Origin: SVTX01 sp045577415
GTDB taxonomy: Bacteria > Bacillota > Clostridia > Oscillospirales > CAG-272
Assembly: GCA_045577415.1 (NCBI GenBank)
Contig: JAZNII010000094.1
Coordinates: 1-64,000 of the forward strand
Direction of reading: 5' to 3'
DNA length: 64,000 bases
Below the pieces are notes generated by a model that was not told where the DNA came from, made no database searches, and was given only the letters and a program-made list of their open reading frames with translations. Shown in pieces: positions 42,686-50,481 of this stretch. How positions within the stretch are numbered: position 1 is the stretch's first letter; every line of letters begins with the position of its first letter. Made by a program: the position numbers and the translations under genes.

Positions 42686-43687
42686 TTATTCCTGTTCGAT
42701 TTCCTCGCCAATATCGTCTATGGCTTCAGGCTCGCTGTCATTACAACTTGTATCACCGTTGTCCACAGGGTCTATCATGTATTTTTTGATAATGGGATAT
42801 GCTGCGTATGTATAAATAAACGCGCATACGCCAAGGTAATAGAGCAAGGGAAGAACAATGGCTACACCAAGTCCCACTTGAACCAGAAGGATCATAGGAA
42901 GTATAGCGATCGCGGAGACAATAACCAATCCAATGAGAGCCAGAATGTTTCTCTTTATTCCTAATACCGTGAATATCAAGGCGTTCTTAAACGCTTTGAT
43001 GATCTTGATGTTAAAAGTGACAATCATCAGATAAGTGTAGAATCTGAACACCGTGTAAAGGATTATCAACGCGATGGTCATTATGTAGACAAAGTCGGAT
43101 AGTCCGTTAGAGGGTGCGGTGAAAAAGTACACCAAATTATATGCAAGAACGCCTATGATCACGCAGTCAATAAGACCCAAAACCAATCCCTGCTTGAGGT
43201 TCTTTTTAATTGCATAAAAATAGTCTGAAAATACAAATACGCTATCACCTCTTACAAGTCCGCGGGTTACATATATAGAGCCTACCTTTTGCCATCCGTA
43301 GGTAAGCGCGTAAACAAGCAGGATGCCGCCTATTATCCAATAAATATGGGTGTTATTGTAGGTCGGCAAAGGGAACTGAAACGATAAAAGTCCCAAATTA
43401 AGCGACCCTGCCAACGTTGATGCCGCCTCTTGGACTCCAAATAACGCCGCAAACTCGGGATAATAAAGGGAGGGTGTTTTGGGCATTGCGAATATATACA
43501 GATAAGCGCAGACCAAAAGGGGAATTATTTGGAATATCATTAATATATTCAAAGAAATGATCTTTGAAAACTTTCTTCCGAACTGCTTGAAAAAGAACGA
43601 TAGATTGGGGGTGGTATCCTCACCGGGTTCTACGCCTTTTCCGTCACGGTTGAGATCAAACAATTTGAATTTCTTCTTGGCTTTCAA
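42686..43687 (-). CDS. YesL/DUF624-like membrane protein
   Basis: 333 residues with about six spans. A charged N-terminus precedes the first span near residue 45. The conserved-looking VTRGLVRGDSVFVFSDYF followed by KKNLKQGLVLGLID resembles the RRGDP-DFW-KQ block of DUF624 proteins such as YesL, often found with sugar transporters. The N-terminus is longer than in YesL, and the tail (about 300-333) is acidic. No sugar-uptake gene is adjacent. Function unknown. Confidence 0.6.
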   Translation of the reverse strand: MKAKKKFKLFDLNRDGKGVEPGEDTTPNLSFFFKQFGRKFSKIISLNILMIFQIIPLLVCAYLYIFAMPKTPSLYYPEFAALFGVQEAASTLAGSLNLGLLSFQFPLPTYNNTHIYWIIGGILLVYALTYGWQKVGSIYVTRGLVRGDSVFVFSDYFYAIKKNLKQGLVLGLIDCVIIGVLAYNLVYFFTAPSNGLSDFVYIMTIALIILYTVFRFYTYLMIVTFNIKIIKAFKNALIFTVLGIKRNILALIGLVIVSAIAILPMILLVQVGLGVAIVLPLLYYLGVCAFIYTYAAYPIIKKYMIDPVDNGDTSCNDSEPEAIDDIGEEIEQE

Positions 43688-43726
43688 TTTTACTAAATCC
43701 TTTATATAATTAAATTTGATTCAAGG

Positions 43727-44551
43727 TTATTTTTTACCTAATTCTTCGGCTCGTTGGGTGCATTTGTCCATAGCGCTGACTATGCTTTCGCAAAACCGAA
43801 AGCTTTCAAGCTCCGCAATCGCCCGCTCGGTAGTGCCGCCTTTGGATGCTACGGTGGCGATCTGCTGATCGGGTGTTTTGGATTCATGCTTCATAAGCTC
43901 GGCGGCACCGATTATGGTATTGCAGATCGCGTCAACAAGCTCTTTTTCACTCAGACTTGATTTGCCGTCACATAATCCTTGCTTTTGCGCGCCCTCGCAC
44001 ATAGCCTTTATCATCATGAAAACGTATGCGGGAGAAGATCCCGTAACGCAAATGATCTTGTTCATCTCGCTCTCGTCGATTTTGATAACGCTGCCCGATG
44101 AAGTAAAGATGTTGCAAACGTATTCGAAATCCTCGTCAGACACCTTGTCGTTTCTGCATGCGGCAATAACTCCTTTGCCTATAAGCATAGGTGTGTTGGG
44201 CATAACTCGAATAACAGGCGCGCCATCGGCGGCTTCGGATACGGTATCGGTAGAGATACCTGCCGCCATGGTAACGAATACCTTTTGGGAAACGTCTTTA
44301 CACTCCTTCAGAAGAGGAAGGATCTCGGGAAAGTTTTGCGGTTTGACGCAGAGCATGACGTAGTGTGCGCACTCTACCGCTTCACGTAGAGAAAGGGCGA
44401 TATGCGCGCCTGAGGATCTGTATTTTTCTATCTTTTCAACGTGTCTGTTGAACAATATGATATTTGACATATCCGGAGAGTTGGCAGTGATTCCCATAAG
44501 GGTGGCGGTAGCCATATTTCCAACTCCTATAAAAGCAATTTTGCCTGACAT
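43727..44551 (-). CDS. proC: Pyrroline-5-carboxylate reductase
   Basis: Last step of proline synthesis, reducing pyrroline-5-carboxylate with NAD(P)H. The 274 residues have the Rossmann start IAFIGVGNMATATLMG (about 5-20), VMLCVKPQNF, VTMAAGISTD, VIRVMPNTPMLIGKG and the C-terminal signature VASKGGTTERAIAELE. All typical positions are intact. It stands alone between YesL-like and TrmH-like genes on the same strand. Confidence 0.94.
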   Translation of the reverse strand: MSGKIAFIGVGNMATATLMGITANSPDMSNIILFNRHVEKIEKYRSSGAHIALSLREAVECAHYVMLCVKPQNFPEILPLLKECKDVSQKVFVTMAAGISTDTVSEAADGAPVIRVMPNTPMLIGKGVIAACRNDKVSDEDFEYVCNIFTSSGSVIKIDESEMNKIICVTGSSPAYVFMMIKAMCEGAQKQGLCDGKSSLSEKELVDAICNTIIGAAELMKHESKTPDQQIATVASKGGTTERAIAELESFRFCESIVSAMDKCTQRAEELGKK

Positions 44552-44655
44552 AATTATGATGCCCCTTGCTTTAAAATCATTAAAATTAATTATATCATTA
44601 AAGAGTATAAAAATTAAGTACTCTTACTCAACAAATAGCAACTTTTTTGTAAAAT

Positions 44656-45426
44656 TTATCGTAATTTATTTTTCTTCTTGGATATTTCAAACGCCATGAC
44701 AGATACCGCGGAAGTAGAGGGAAGAGAACCCATAAATTCGCGTCCGTAGGGAATTCTGACGGTTACGTTGGAAATATCAAGTATTTTCCTAGATATTCCT
44801 CGCTTTTCACCGCCTATAACCAACAGGGTTGGTTTTGAAAAATCGTGATCATACAGAGATACCGAGTCGCGTATACCAGCGCAAACTATTTCAAATTTGT
44901 TTTCCTTAAACAGTTTTACAGCGTCCAAGGGATCGGATATTGCAATATTAGCTAACTCCGAGGTGCCTGCGGAGGAACGCGCGACAGTGCTAGAAAATTC
45001 CATCCAATTTCTTTCAGGAAGAACTATTCCGTCTATACCTGCGGCGTACAAAGAACGAACCGAATAACCAAAGTTATAAGGATCCTCAATTCCTTCAATA
45101 AGAGCATAAAAATCGCCGCTTGTTAAAAAATTAACATTTAGATTAGGGAAGGAACGTTTAAAGCAAATCATTACAAATCCGCCGTGTGTGTTGCCGGAAA
45201 CTACGGAGTCAATGAACAGCTTATCAGAGCTTATAAGCTTAAAGCCAAGCTCGACAGATGCGTGTTCCAAAAATTTAAGCTCATGAGATTTTTTCGCTGT
45301 GCGAGCTTCGTCAAAATATACCGTGTCGATCACACGGTCGCTGGAATTATTCCTGATAGATCTAATTACGGCGGAAATTGAGGTCATACCCTCAAAAATA
45401 TCATATTTTTCAATGTCGATGATCAT
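44656..45426 (-). CDS. TrmH/SpoU-family RNA ribose methyltransferase
   Basis: 256 residues. The N-terminal part (about 1-85) is a substrate-binding domain. The SPOUT methylase domain has ALIEGIEDPYNFGYSVRSLY (motif 1), TLLVIGGEKRGISRKIL (motif 2) and RIPYGREFMGSLPSTSAVSV (motif 3; normally NVSVAAAI, here SLPSTSAVSVM). The target RNA cannot be inferred. It is divergent from spoIIID with 84 bases between their starts. Confidence 0.85.
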   Translation of the reverse strand: MIIDIEKYDIFEGMTSISAVIRSIRNNSSDRVIDTVYFDEARTAKKSHELKFLEHASVELGFKLISSDKLFIDSVVSGNTHGGFVMICFKRSFPNLNVNFLTSGDFYALIEGIEDPYNFGYSVRSLYAAGIDGIVLPERNWMEFSSTVARSSAGTSELANIAISDPLDAVKLFKENKFEIVCAGIRDSVSLYDHDFSKPTLLVIGGEKRGISRKILDISNVTVRIPYGREFMGSLPSTSAVSVMAFEISKKKNKLR

Positions 45427-45463
45427 AAAAACTCCGAAACAAGGTATTTTAGTAAGCGTAATG

Positions 45464-45490
45464 TCATATATATTACCAATGCAACAAATA
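45464..45490 (+). promoter_or_regulatory. Possible sigma-E-like promoter of spoIIID
   Basis: TCATATA and CAACAAAT are spaced roughly as in mother-cell sigma-E promoters. The match is partial. spoIIID of Bacillus subtilis is a known sigma-E gene, which is why I looked. Confidence 0.3.
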
Positions 45491-45510
45491 TAACTGTGAG
45501 GTAACTGTTA

Positions 45511-45777
45511 ATGATGTATCTGGCATCCGGCAAGGAACGTTGCGTAATATTGGGACTATATATAGTAGAAAATAATGCAACGGTACGAGCTACCGCAACA
45601 AGATTTGGGATAAGCAAAAGTACCGTACATAAGGATGTCACACAGGTTTTGAAGAATACTAATAAGTCGTTATATCTGGACGTTAAAAGCGTTCTTGCCA
45701 AAAACAAAGAAGAACGCCACCTGCGCGGCGGTGAGGCAACAAAGAAGAAATATATGGAGGAGAAAAAGATAATATAG
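45511..45777 (+). CDS. spoIIID: Sporulation transcriptional regulator SpoIIID
   Basis: A small DNA-binding protein that switches mother-cell genes on and off between sigma-E and sigma-K. The 88 residues include GLYIVENNATVRATATRFGI (about 15-34) then SKSTVHKDVTQVL, the helix-turn-helix of SpoIIID, and the invariant RHLRGGEATKKKY near the C-terminus. The basic tail (EEKKII) is typical. Presence of this gene supports a spore-forming lineage. GAGGT lies eight bases before the ATG. Confidence 0.95.
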   Translation: MMYLASGKERCVILGLYIVENNATVRATATRFGISKSTVHKDVTQVLKNTNKSLYLDVKSVLAKNKEERHLRGGEATKKKYMEEKKII

Positions 45778-45917
45778 AAATCAAGTTTTTGCGAGGATTC
45801 TATAATTGTACCAAAGTATGGGTAGATTTAGCCGTTTTTTAGCGTAAAGGAATTATACTTAAACAATTAATTTATACAAAAATAGTGAAAAAGAGAAGCA
45901 GTTTTATCAAAATGTGT

Positions 45918-45947
45918 AATTATACAAAATCAAAATTTTGTATAATT
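45918..45947. repeat. Perfect inverted repeat with 13-bp arms
   Basis: Arms AATTATACAAAAT and ATTTTGTATAATT with loop CAAA. Half-site-like TTATACAAAA recurs at 45872. It lacks a T-run, so it is more likely a protein-binding or processing site than a terminator. Confidence 0.7.
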
Positions 45948-46007
45948 CGGGGTATCAATTTTGGCTAAAAAACCCTTAAAGTTACTTTGTTTTGGGACAA
46001 AAATCAT
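45930..46007 (-). CDS. Possible 25-residue peptide
   Basis: ATG at 46007 with GAGGTG five to six bases upstream; TGA at 45930. The product starts MIFVPKQSNFKGFLAKID and is basic, not membrane-like. It lies just downstream of a near-consensus promoter, and its end falls in the inverted repeat. Too short to judge coding by composition. Confidence 0.3.
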   Translation of the reverse strand: MIFVPKQSNFKGFLAKIDTPNYTKF

Positions 46008-46053
46008 AAACACCTCAAAAATAAAGATTTTTATGAGTATTCTTAACATATAA

Positions 46054-46082
46054 ATTTTAACACAATAAGAGTCCTGTGTCAA
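46054..46082 (-). promoter_or_regulatory. Near-consensus minus-strand promoter without a long gene
   Basis: TTGACA and TAAAAT on the minus strand are 17 bases apart. Transcription would run toward the 25-residue frame and then antisense to spoIIID. Confidence 0.6.
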
Positions 46083-46134
46083 GTGTTTAATCTGACTTGT
46101 TTTGATACTTGCTTACATGTAATTTTATTGCGTC

Positions 46135-46167
46135 AAAAGGCTACCTCGATAAATGAGATAGCCTTTT
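46135..46167 (-). terminator. Terminator after SDR gene
   Basis: Arms AAAAGGCTACCTC and GAGATAGCCTTTT with one G-T pair. Confidence 0.8.
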
Positions 46168-46191
46168 ATACGTTAATTTATTTAGAACTGT

Positions 46192-47016
46192 TTATACTCC
46201 GGAATATGCCGAGAAACCACCGTCAACGGGGATGACTGTGCCGGTAACAAAAGATGACGCAACGGGATCAGCCAAGAACTTGAGAACTCCGAGAAGCTCA
46301 TGAGCCTCGCCGAAGCGTCCCATAGGAGTAGCTGCAAGGATCTTTCCTGTTCTCGCAGTGGGAGTGCCGTCAGCGTTCCAGAGAAGCGCCTTGTTCTGGT
46401 TAGTAGAGAAGAATCCGGGGGCAATTCCGTTGACTCTTATTCCCTCTTTCGCAAAATGAACGGCGAGCCACTGGGTAAAGTTGGATACTGCAGCCTTAGC
46501 GGAGCTATATGCAGGGATCTTTGTCAAGGGTGTGTATGCGTTCATAGAGGAAATGTTGATTATAGAGCAACCCTCCTCACCTATCATATCTGTAGCAAAG
46601 ACCTGAGTAGGAAGAAGAACTCCCTTCATGTTGAGGTCAAAAACAAAATCAAATCCTGCCTCGTTGAGGTTAAAGAAGGTCAAAATATCGTCGCGGCTTT
46701 CGTCACCTGCTTCAAAATACTCGTGAGCGGTCGTAGCCTTGGGACTGTTTCCGCCGGCTCCGTTGATAAGCACGGTACACTTGCCAAGCTCAGCAAGAAC
46801 TCTTTGATGAACGTCTACGATACAATCTTTGTCAAGTACGTTGGTCTTATAAGCCTTTGCAACACCTCCGCAAGCGCATATTTCATCTGCAACGGCTGCC
46901 GCAGCGGCCTCGTTAATGTCAAGAAGCGCTACTGCGTAACCGTTCTTTGACATTTCCTTGGCGAATTCTGCGCAAAGTATTCCACCTGCACCTGTAACAA
47001 CACATACCTTTTTCAT
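46192..47016 (-). CDS. SDR-family oxidoreductase, D-mannonate oxidoreductase-like
   Basis: 274 residues. Cofactor motif TGAGGILCAEFAKEM (about 8-22), NGAGGN, catalytic Ser in NISSMNAYTPL, YSSAKAA with Tyr and Lys, and IAPGFFSTNQNKALLWNADG. The last segment with FFxTxQN plus PDGTPTxR-like text is typical of the SDR fructuronate reductases (YjmF/UxuB type) acting in glucuronate breakdown. No uxuA or uxaC is adjacent, so the substrate is tentative. Own promoter with a palindromic operator. Confidence 0.82.
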   Translation of the reverse strand: MKKVCVVTGAGGILCAEFAKEMSKNGYAVALLDINEAAAAAVADEICACGGVAKAYKTNVLDKDCIVDVHQRVLAELGKCTVLINGAGGNSPKATTAHEYFEAGDESRDDILTFFNLNEAGFDFVFDLNMKGVLLPTQVFATDMIGEEGCSIINISSMNAYTPLTKIPAYSSAKAAVSNFTQWLAVHFAKEGIRVNGIAPGFFSTNQNKALLWNADGTPTARTGKILAATPMGRFGEAHELLGVLKFLADPVASSFVTGTVIPVDGGFSAYSGV

Positions 47017-47070
47017 AATAATCTCCTAATTCTTTATTTTTGTTTTGAGGTTAACAACATAAGGTTGCCG

Positions 47071-47089
47071 TGCTATAATAATTATAGCA
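47071..47089. promoter_or_regulatory. 19-bp perfect palindrome over the SDR promoter
   Basis: TGCTATAATAATTATAGCA is symmetric about its central base and contains the minus-strand -10. A regulator bound here would block the promoter. Confidence 0.6.
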
Positions 47090-47108
47090 TGTTTTTTAAT
47101 AATTTCAA
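47081..47108 (-). promoter_or_regulatory. Promoter of SDR gene
   Basis: TTGAAA and TATAAT on the minus strand are 16 bases apart, 64 bases before the gene start. Confidence 0.65.
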
Positions 47109-47240
47109 TAGACATTATTGAAAAAATAATGCGATTTTTAGCTTTTTCTTATTTTTTTGAGGGTGTTAGTTAATGATAGAGGATGTTTTTTATTATAATC
47201 ATAATAGAGATCTCCACTTTGGTTTAGCAAATAAACAAAA

Positions 47241-47275
47241 ACGGTTACGAGTTCCCTTTGGGGTTCGCAACCGTG
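47241..47275 (-). terminator. Terminator after Cys-rich gene
   Basis: An imperfect hairpin (ACGGTTACGAGTTCCC with GGGGTTCGCAACCGT). On the minus strand it is followed by TTTTTGTTT. Confidence 0.7.
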
Positions 47276-47308
47276 ATTTTTATTATTTGAGATTATTCAA
47301 AGTAATCG

Positions 47309-48145
47309 TCAGCAGCCGCATTTGCCGCCCTTATCTCCGTGAATATGCGGAGCTTGGGTAGATGCGCATGAGAACTCCGAGATCGGGAAAGCCATAGAGC
47401 GGAATACGCTGCAGGGATCGTCATTGGATGGTGATACGCATTCCTTATCGGGTATTACATATTCGGTAGCTGAAATTATAAACTGACCGGGACGCACGAT
47501 TCTCACTATCGAGAAGATTCCTAAGGATACCGCAAGGTATCTTCTGTCATCGTCTTCATCATAATAAAGGTTTCCGTTCATGGTGTTTACAACTGTTTCG
47601 GGAATGTCGTGAGCGCAGCAGCAACAGCAGCAACAATCGTTGATGCTCTCAAGGACGTTAACCCCGAGTACGATAGGCTCTGCCACCTCTACTACTGCCG
47701 TGGGTACGTTGTTTTCCTTGCAGCAAGGCTCAACCCGTGAGCAGAAATCCGAAAAATCTCCGCCGCCGCGGAAGGTGCTTACGTTACAGTCACCGCCGTA
47801 AAGAATTACCTTTTTGTCGAGAACGGCGACGCCCTCAAATTCCTGGGAACGACCGTTTCCGATGCAACCCTCAAATACCAGCTTAACGTAGAAACGAATA
47901 TTAACGGTGTAAAAGCCTCTGTTGAACTGAACGGGATCGAGGCTTATATGGGTCTGAGCGATGCAAGCGCTCTTAACTCTGACAGTACCGGTATGATCAA
48001 TGATCTCCTTGCCGAAATCGGTCAGAAAAACCCTTGCGTTTTCAAAACAATCGCGGTCTCTGCAAGAGTCAAGTATTCTGTTAGTCTCTATACAAACAGT
48101 TTCCTTGCCAATGCCGGGGCCGCATGAAAATCTGTTATCTTGCAT
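47309..48145 (-). CDS. Cysteine-rich protein with a run of seven cysteines
   Basis: 278 residues from an ATG with AGGGGGAA seven bases upstream. It carries 22 Cys in all: VCIETNRILDSCRDRDCFENARV near the N-terminus (split over three Cys), EPCC near the middle, seven in a row at about 169-176 (NDCCCCCCCAHD), and a CGC end. The protein is otherwise beta-rich with repeating hydrophobic strands. There is no signal peptide. It looks like a cross-linked structural or metal-binding protein; spore coat is plausible in this lineage but not shown. Family not recognised by me. Confidence 0.7.
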   Translation of the reverse strand: MQDNRFSCGPGIGKETVCIETNRILDSCRDRDCFENARVFLTDFGKEIIDHTGTVRVKSACIAQTHISLDPVQFNRGFYTVNIRFYVKLVFEGCIGNGRSQEFEGVAVLDKKVILYGGDCNVSTFRGGGDFSDFCSRVEPCCKENNVPTAVVEVAEPIVLGVNVLESINDCCCCCCCAHDIPETVVNTMNGNLYYDEDDDRRYLAVSLGIFSIVRIVRPGQFIISATEYVIPDKECVSPSNDDPCSVFRSMAFPISEFSCASTQAPHIHGDKGGKCGC

Positions 48146-48200
48146 AATATTTCCCCCTATATGTTTTGTCAGAAAGCCGTGGAACTGCTTTCTCAATATC

Positions 48201-48226
48201 ATTCTATGTCGAATTTGGGGATATGT
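48201..48226 (-). promoter_or_regulatory. Possible sporulation-type promoter before the Cys-rich gene
   Basis: On the minus strand ACATAT and CATAGAAT are 12 bases apart, similar to sigma-E elements (TCATATT, CATACAAT). No vegetative promoter is obvious here. Confidence 0.3.
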
Positions 48227-48244
48227 TACGCTATTTTGGAGAAC

Positions 48245-48278
48245 AAAAAATCTCGAAGAAATTTCTCCGAGATTTTTT
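48245..48278. terminator. Bidirectional terminator after G3E-DUF1980 gene
   Basis: Arms AAAAAATCTCG and CGAGATTTTTT around a 12-base loop. Confidence 0.8.
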
Positions 48279-48280
48279 AA

Positions 48281-49231
48281 TTAATAGAAAGTTGCGACTT
48301 CCTTTTCGGGCTTGTCGGTGTATGCGCTGCTTTCGGCGTAAATAACGGGGCCGGGTCTGCCGTAGAGCTTGTTCTTCTCTATCTTGATCTTGCCCTGAAC
48401 GTTTATCCAATCGTAATTTTTATAAGCGACGTTTGACTTGAATTTGCATACGAGACCGCTATATGCAATATCCTCAACACAACAGGTCATAACGTGTCTG
48501 CCGATAACGATAGCGTCCTTGCCAAGCTTCATATCTCTTGCTACTACGCCCTTGAATTTGACGGTCTTACCGTCGTATTTCTCCATTTCCTCGCTGAGGT
48601 CTCTGTACCAGATCGCGTAGTCGTCGTCCTCGATAATGATAACATCTGCCTCAATGTCAAAAGGCAGAGGATCCTCGATCTCATCGTATTCAACGTGACC
48701 GTCGGGATAATCGTAGGTTATAGTCGCTCTGCGGGAAATGCCGCGGACTATCTTGTGAACCTCATCCTTGTCGATATTGTCGGGCGTGCGGTTGAGGACT
48801 ATCATTTCGCAGGACATAAGCTTATCTACCATAAGGCTTCTCATGTTCTGATTGTAAGCGAAAAACGTGTTTGCGTCGGCAAACATCATATTCTGGAAGA
48901 TAAACCAATCAGCAGGCAGATTATTATAAAGCGTTGCCAACTGCCACATACCGTTGTATTCGATAATAACGCGGTCGATCTTGTGACCCTCGCGGCAGGA
49001 TTCAAGCTTTTCTGCGGTAACGTCAACTTCGCTGTCAAGAGTTGCGAGGTAGACGTTCTTGCCGGGGAATTCGGTGACGTCAAGCTCCTCGATTCCCTCC
49101 TCGCAGAGGATGATAAGAGTCTTTTCGCCGGTGTTGAAGCGCTCGTCTGCCATAGACTCCTGAATTATATGTGTTTTACCGCCCTCAAGAAAGCCGGTAA
49201 AAAGATATACTGGAATAGTAGGTTGTGCCAT
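48281..49231 (-). CDS. G3E-type GTPase fused to a TIGR03943/DUF1980-like domain
   Basis: 316 residues. The P-loop is GFLEGGKTHII (about 12-22). LIILCEEGIEELD and VIIEYNGMW stand in for the usual E-N-E-G and EPSG motifs, so the GTPase core is divergent. From about 215 the YDGKTVKFKGVVARDMK, VMTCCVEDIAYSG and YDWINVQGKI blocks match the C-terminal part of YcgQ/TIGR03943 proteins, which work with the YcgR permease. It lies 25 bases downstream of the His-rich GTPase and is co-transcribed. Probable role: metal delivery or membrane partner protein. Confidence 0.78.
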   Translation of the reverse strand: MAQPTIPVYLFTGFLEGGKTHIIQESMADERFNTGEKTLIILCEEGIEELDVTEFPGKNVYLATLDSEVDVTAEKLESCREGHKIDRVIIEYNGMWQLATLYNNLPADWFIFQNMMFADANTFFAYNQNMRSLMVDKLMSCEMIVLNRTPDNIDKDEVHKIVRGISRRATITYDYPDGHVEYDEIEDPLPFDIEADVIIIEDDDYAIWYRDLSEEMEKYDGKTVKFKGVVARDMKLGKDAIVIGRHVMTCCVEDIAYSGLVCKFKSNVAYKNYDWINVQGKIKIEKNKLYGRPGPVIYAESSAYTDKPEKEVATFY

Positions 49232-49256
49232 TTTGATTGCCTTTCCTTATTGAAAA

Positions 49257-50441
49257 TTAAGCCAGTTCTACGCCGATAGCCTCGGATACGGCATTCTTAT
49301 GGAGTTTAGAGCCGATAACGCAGAGACGTCCAATGACACCTGCGCCGCCGTATCGTATGTCAGGCTCGCCGGGGATGTAGTCGAAGTGGATCCATCTGCC
49401 GTCGTCGGACTCGACGATTCCCTTTGCGCGTAGGATCATTCCGTATTTTTCGGTGTCGGTGAAGCTCTCAAGAGCGGCTTTGAGCTGATCAGCGTTGAAC
49501 TTCTTGGTAGTCTCGGCGCCGTAGCTTACGAACACCTCGTCGGCGTGGTGATGGTGGTGGTCGTGGTCGTGGTGATGACCGCAAGAGCAGTTTCCATGCT
49601 CGTCATATTCATGATGATGCTCGTGGTCGTGATCATGGTCGTGATCGTGGTGACAACACTCGTCATCGTGGTGATGATGTTCATGTTCATGCTCGTGATC
49701 ACAGCAACAATCCTCATCGTGGTGATGATGGTGTTCATGCTCATGCTCGTGATGGCAGCAACAATCCTCATCATGATGATGCTCGTGATGCTCGTGATGA
49801 TGCTCGTGTGCCGCCTCGGCAAGCTCGGTCATTTCTGCCTCAAGGGTAGACTTGCGCTCCATAGCTTCGAGAAGCTGTGCGCCGGTAAGCTGATCCCAAG
49901 GTGTGGAAACGATGACCGCGGTAGAGTTATGCTCCTTGAGAAGCGCTACGCAATCTGCGATCTTCTGCTCGGAAATATTGCCCGTATGGCTAAGCACGAT
50001 ACATCCTGCATTCTCCACCTGATCGTTGAAGAACTCACCAAAGTTCTTCATGTGCATCTTACACTTGTTTGCGTCAACGATAGTGGTAAATCCGTTAAGC
50101 TCTGCCCCCTCGGTGTCTGCGTTCTTGACTGCTTTGATAACATCGGAGAGCTTGCCAACTCCGGAAGGCTCGATAAGTATGCGATCGGGAGTGTACTCGG
50201 AAATAACTTTTTTAAGAGCCTCTGCAAAGTCTCCTACAAGCGAGCAACAGATGCATCCCGAGTTCATTTCGTTGATCTTGATGCCTGCCTCGGCAAGAAA
50301 TCCGCTATCAATGCCGATCTCGCCAAATTCGTTCTCGATAAGAACGATCTTTTCGCCGTGATAGGCTTCTTCTATAAGCTTTTTGATAAGAGTGGTCTTT
50401 CCCGCGCCGAGAAAACCCGAAAATATGTCAATTTTAGTCAT
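49257..50441 (-). CDS. CobW/ZNG-type G3E GTPase with a giant His/Cys tract
   Basis: 394 residues from the ATG at 50441 (AAAGGCGATAAG upstream). GTPase motifs: GFLGAGKTTLIKKL (about 9-22), ENEFGEIGID, the metal-binding GCICCSL (about 61-67, CxCC), RILIEPSG, and an STPWD near 180. Residues about 209-300 are roughly half His (about 44 of 88) with CCC, CCC and CC clusters. The C-terminal CobW domain (about 315-394) has GMILRAKGIVESDDGRW. Such proteins load zinc, cobalt or nickel into client proteins using GTP; the tract would also store metal. Which metal is not shown. Confidence 0.92.
   Translation of the reverse strand: MTKIDIFSGFLGAGKTTLIKKLIEEAYHGEKIVLIENEFGEIGIDSGFLAEAGIKINEMNSGCICCSLVGDFAEALKKVISEYTPDRILIEPSGVGKLSDVIKAVKNADTEGAELNGFTTIVDANKCKMHMKNFGEFFNDQVENAGCIVLSHTGNISEQKIADCVALLKEHNSTAVIVSTPWDQLTGAQLLEAMERKSTLEAEMTELAEAAHEHHHEHHEHHHDEDCCCHHEHEHEHHHHHDEDCCCDHEHEHEHHHHDDECCHHDHDHDHDHEHHHEYDEHGNCSCGHHHDHDHHHHHADEVFVSYGAETTKKFNADQLKAALESFTDTEKYGMILRAKGIVESDDGRWIHFDYIPGEPDIRYGGAGVIGRLCVIGSKLHKNAVSEAIGVELA
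49667..49771. repeat. Tandem repeat coding for the His/Cys tract
   Basis: Two adjacent imperfect units of 51 and 54 bases, each with a CGTGGTGATGATG start and ending in CAGCAACAATCCTCAT. Related shorter His-codon repeats lie on both sides. Length differences between strains would be expected. Confidence 0.75.
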
Positions 50442-50481
50442 CTTATCGCCTTTCTGATTATAAATTAATAAACCCAAATGA

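Larger units (their letters stand above)
45778..46191. other. 414-bp intergenic stretch
   Basis: AT-rich. It holds a 30-bp inverted repeat (45918-45947), a possible 25-residue frame (45930-46007, minus), a near-consensus minus-strand promoter (46054-46082) and a terminator (46135-46167) for the SDR gene. No larger frame is present. Confidence 0.7.

Noticed and set aside
45423..45707. 94-codon hydrophobic frame on the minus strand opposite spoIIID
   Set aside because: It lies almost entirely antisense to the well-supported spoIIID gene and has no good ribosome site.
45918..45947. Inverted repeat as a transposon end or rho-independent terminator
   Set aside because: There is no second end, no transposase and no T-run. 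I keep it only as a possible regulatory element.
47173..47361. 62-codon plus-strand frame near 47.2 kb
   Set aside because: It spans the terminator of the Cys-rich gene and overlaps its coding end in antisense. Only a weak GAGG supports it.
49550..49815. Repeats that superficially resemble a CRISPR array or satellite
   Set aside because: The units are adjacent without spacers and in frame, encoding His/Cys-rich protein.
49545..50468. 307-codon Val/Met-rich plus-strand frame
   Set aside because: It is the complement of His and Asp codons of the His-tract GTPase, so its composition is an artefact.
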